A DNA stretch of 64,000 nucleotides from an uncultured Campylobacter sp. (GTDB lineage: Bacteria > Campylobacterota > Campylobacteria > Campylobacterales > Campylobacteraceae), in the NCBI RefSeq assembly GCF_938002845.1, contig NZ_CALKZP010000057.1, positions 51,187-115,186 on the forward strand. The letters run 5' to 3'. How positions within the stretch are numbered: position 1 is the first letter of the stretch; the number at the start of each line of letters is the position of its first letter. Made by a program: the position numbers and the translations under genes. The notes under the pieces are model-generated. The model was not told where the DNA came from and made no database searches. It saw nothing but the letters and a program-made list of their open reading frames with translations. Shown here in pieces: positions 62,052 to 64,000 of the stretch.

Positions 62052-63180
62052 TAAAATTCCTTTGAGGTTGAAATATTTGTATTGCCAAATAAAACGTCTA
62101 TTGGCATTGAGCGCTTTTATATACCTATCCCACGTCAGTGCTAGAAAAGGGATGCGCCCATACGCTATTACGCTATCTTGCAATACGTTAAGATTATATT
62201 TGTAGCGGGCTTAAAGGGAGATAAAATTTAAGTGGATATATTGAAATTTTATCTGCTTTGATCGTTTTATTAAATAAATACGTTAAATTTTAGCTTGATC
62301 TTAAAAATCAGATAGGCGATAAGGCTAGATATATTAAATTTAATACTGGGCTGCTTTTTGGCAGTCGCTCCACCGCTAACGGATAAAGCTAGATATATTA
62401 AATTTAATACCGCAAGCATTGAAACGGGATTTAGATTTAAATCATGTAAAAGACTAAGCGGCGGTATTTATGAAATTTAGCCCGATTTGCCGCACACGGA
62501 GACTTTTTACGTGCGAGACTATATACAACAATACGGCGACGGGATGCTAGTGTTATAAAAGGCACGGATACTTTACATGCAAAGCTAGACGAGCGATCTT
62601 AATAAAATTTAGCTGCATTCATAAGCTTCTTTTGTGTGGCATGCTTTTTACGGGCTTGATTTTTAATAGGGTTTTATCTGCTTATAGAACGTTTCATTAT
62701 ATTAAGTAACAGCGCTTGCCAAGCTTTATTTGGCATATAGTTTAAATCATTCGAAAGCTTTATAAGTGCCGGCGGCTTTATAATTTAGATATAAAAACGC
62801 GGTAATGTATTAAAAACGAACGTATAAATCATAAATGAGGCTCGTAGAGGTTAGAAATAAAGATCGCGCCATAGAAGTTAAAAAGCAAACGCAACAGATA
62901 GTATTAAAAAACAATACGAACAAACAAGTATTATAAAAAAATTTCAATCCGTATCATTTTTCACTCAATATAAGTCAAATTTAATGCAGAGTTTTGAGAT
63001 TTTGTAATGATGGAGGGCTAGATTTAAAATTTGTATTTGCAGAAGGTTCTAAAATTCTAAAAGGCTATAGAATTTTAAATTTATCAAGCAATATTTATTG
63101 GCTAAAAAAGCGATAAGCCAAAGATGCCGGAATAGAATTTAAATTGAAAATTGTATGGAAAGTTATGGAATTTTAACAAA
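62052..63180. other. Spacer between comEA-like gene and the 5S rRNA
   Basis: Over 1.1 kb without a firm gene. It holds the 29-base direct repeat listed separately and a coding-like 33-codon frame at 62835-62936 (MRLVEVRNKDRAIEVKK..., no binding site). It lies downstream of the rRNA genes and should contain their terminator, but I cannot point to it. Confidence 0.5.
62318..62410. repeat. Two 29-base direct repeats, 64 bases apart
   Basis: Copies at 62318-62346 and 62382-62410 differ at one base and contain the palindrome TATTAAATTTAATA. The 35-base spacer is unique. Two copies only. Confidence 0.65.
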
Positions 63181-63296
63181 GCCTGCAGCGACCTACTTTC
63201 CCCGTCCGAGTAACGGATAGTATCATCAGCCAGGACGAGCTTAGCTTCTTGGTTCGAGATGGAGCAAGGCGTTTCCTCGTCTGTATAGCCACAGGC
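63181..63296 (-). rRNA. rrf: 5S ribosomal RNA
   Basis: The minus strand reads GCCTGTGGCTATAC at the 5' end, then the CGAACCAAGAAGC domain and the closing GTCGCTGCAGGC, pairing 5' and 3' ends (GCCTG/CAGGC). Length of about 116 fits. It follows the 23S on the same strand after about 450 bases. Confidence 0.93.
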
Positions 63297-63482
63297 AGTG
63301 TTAAATAAGGGATTGCTTTTATTGTTTGAAGTAAGATCGCGAATACGTTACGAGCTTTAGCCCCGTAGCATATGAGCTTTACTCGTTCCTGCCTGTTCGC
63401 CTTATATCAAAAATACTTCGTAATCTAATTTGGATTAATTTGTAGATTACGGATATCTTTTATAATCTCTTATTTAACACTG
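63296..63482 (-). repeat. Inverted repeat in the 23S-5S spacer
   Basis: CAGTGTTAAATAAGGGAT (63296-63313) and ATCTCTTATTTAACACTG (63465-63482) pair over 18 bases with one mismatch. A smaller stem (CGTAATCT/AGATTACG) lies inside. The base of the stem abuts the 5S 5' end, so it is a plausible processing stem for the precursor. Confidence 0.65.
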
Positions 63483-63749
63483 CGTTCATCGTTAAAGTCA
63501 GATCTTGTTTTATAAAAACGGAGTTTGTTTTAGGATTGATGCCTTAAGTATAAATTTGATTATTCATCTTTGCTTTTAAATTTAATACCCAAGGCCATTT
63601 TACAAAGTATTTTTACTTTTAGACAAGGCGCGTGAGCTAGGATAAGGGAGCGAACATATAAGTTCGTGACCGCAATCCGAAGCGAAACTTGGCGCAGTAT
63701 AAAATAAAAATACTAAGTAAAATTTTATCCTTAACAAGGAAGTAATGCT

Positions 63750-64000
63750 TAAAAGATAAGCAAACGAGCTATTAGTACCGGTCAGCTAAAGGACTTTCAT
63801 CCATTACACATCCGGCCTATCAAACTAGTAGTCTACTAGAGCTCTTAAAAGAAGATTCATCTTGGAGTCGGCTTCGAGCTTAGATGCTTTCAGCTCTTAT
63901 CGCATCCCGACTTAGCTACCCGGCGGTGCTCTTGGCAGAACAACCGGTACACCAGTGGTCGGTTCAACCCGGTCCTCTCGTACTAGGGTCAACTCTCCTC
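63750..64000 (-). rRNA. rrl: 23S ribosomal RNA, 3' end (partial)
   Basis: The minus strand holds the conserved 23S 3' region, including the sarcin-ricin neighbourhood (complement of CCTCTCGTACTAGG near 63974-63987) and GACCGGTACTAATAGCTCG close to the end. The gene runs off the window. The mature 3' end near 63750-63755 is estimated. Confidence 0.93.

Noticed and set aside
62318..62410. CRISPR array
   Set aside because: Only two repeats, an AT-rich repeat with internal palindrome, no third copy at the expected distance on either side and no cas gene in the window.

Overview
The window looks like a chromosome segment of a campylobacter. The protein families point to Campylobacterota: a CjaA-type cysteine-binding lipoprotein, a Dba/DsbI pair, monohaem-cytochrome/TorA pairs of the Cj0265c/Cj0264c type, and a ksgA-rnj-kpsF-rluB cluster. 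GC content is moderate and the intergenic spacers are long. Campylobacter gracilis or a close oral relative is my guess, but that is inference from gene content, not a database match.

Layout. 1-12.5 kb is a respiratory block with two paralogous periplasmic S-/N-oxide reductase pairs (cytochrome c plus Tat-exported molybdoenzyme). Between them lie tpx, a TM2-domain protein, a DUF805 protein, a HutX-type haem protein and a possible immunity gene. The second pair is preceded by a DsbI-like membrane protein that has lost its CxxC. 12.9-13.9 kb holds a DinJ/YoeB-type toxin-antitoxin module whose toxin is out of frame by one base at an A-tract. 14-34 kb is mostly ordinary housekeeping: an SNF transporter, a CBS-domain membrane protein, an M48 protease, moaC (the molybdenum cofactor these enzymes need), a predicted small RNA, YegP and EF-hand proteins, PatB, a CjaA-type ABC transporter, a DASS transporter and an outer-membrane protein. 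35-48.3 kb carries purB, an RluA-type synthase, a decayed gene, rlmN, a nucleoside-phosphorylase-like gene, hisF, rsmA, rnj, kdsD/kpsF, rluB and ybaK. 48.7-50.2 kb has lemA and tRNA-Met. 51.7-58.0 kb is a second anaerobic-respiration operon: dba, dsbI, a separate secreted propeller-like protein, a molybdoenzyme, a four-cluster ferredoxin subunit, a TorD-type chaperone and an NrfD/PsrC membrane subunit. 58.3-61.0 kb is an AT-rich accessory island with an orphan reverse transcriptase of the defence (UG/DRT-like) kind and an IS1595-type insertion sequence. The window ends with a secreted helix-hairpin-helix protein and the 5S and 23S 3' end of an rRNA operon, all on the minus strand.

The genes combine into a picture of an anaerobe using alternative electron acceptors. 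Three molybdoenzymes are exported by Tat, loaded by a TorD chaperone and linked to the quinone pool by cytochromes or NrfD, with dedicated disulfide-forming proteins alongside.

The least expected observations are: (1) the frameshifted YoeB toxin, which a -1 slip on an A6 tract would restore; (2) a DsbI homologue without its CxxC inside a TorA operon, plus a split DsbI in the other operon; (3) a genome-wide-looking family of short AATT-centred dyads that fills long spacers and also seems to supply in-frame N/Q/S-rich inserts in several proteins, including HisF and an RluA-type synthase; (4) an orphan reverse transcriptase next to an IS; (5) a compact predicted sRNA carrying an anti-Shine-Dalgarno CCUCC; (6) two tandem 12-bp palindromes between a promoter and the second tor operon.
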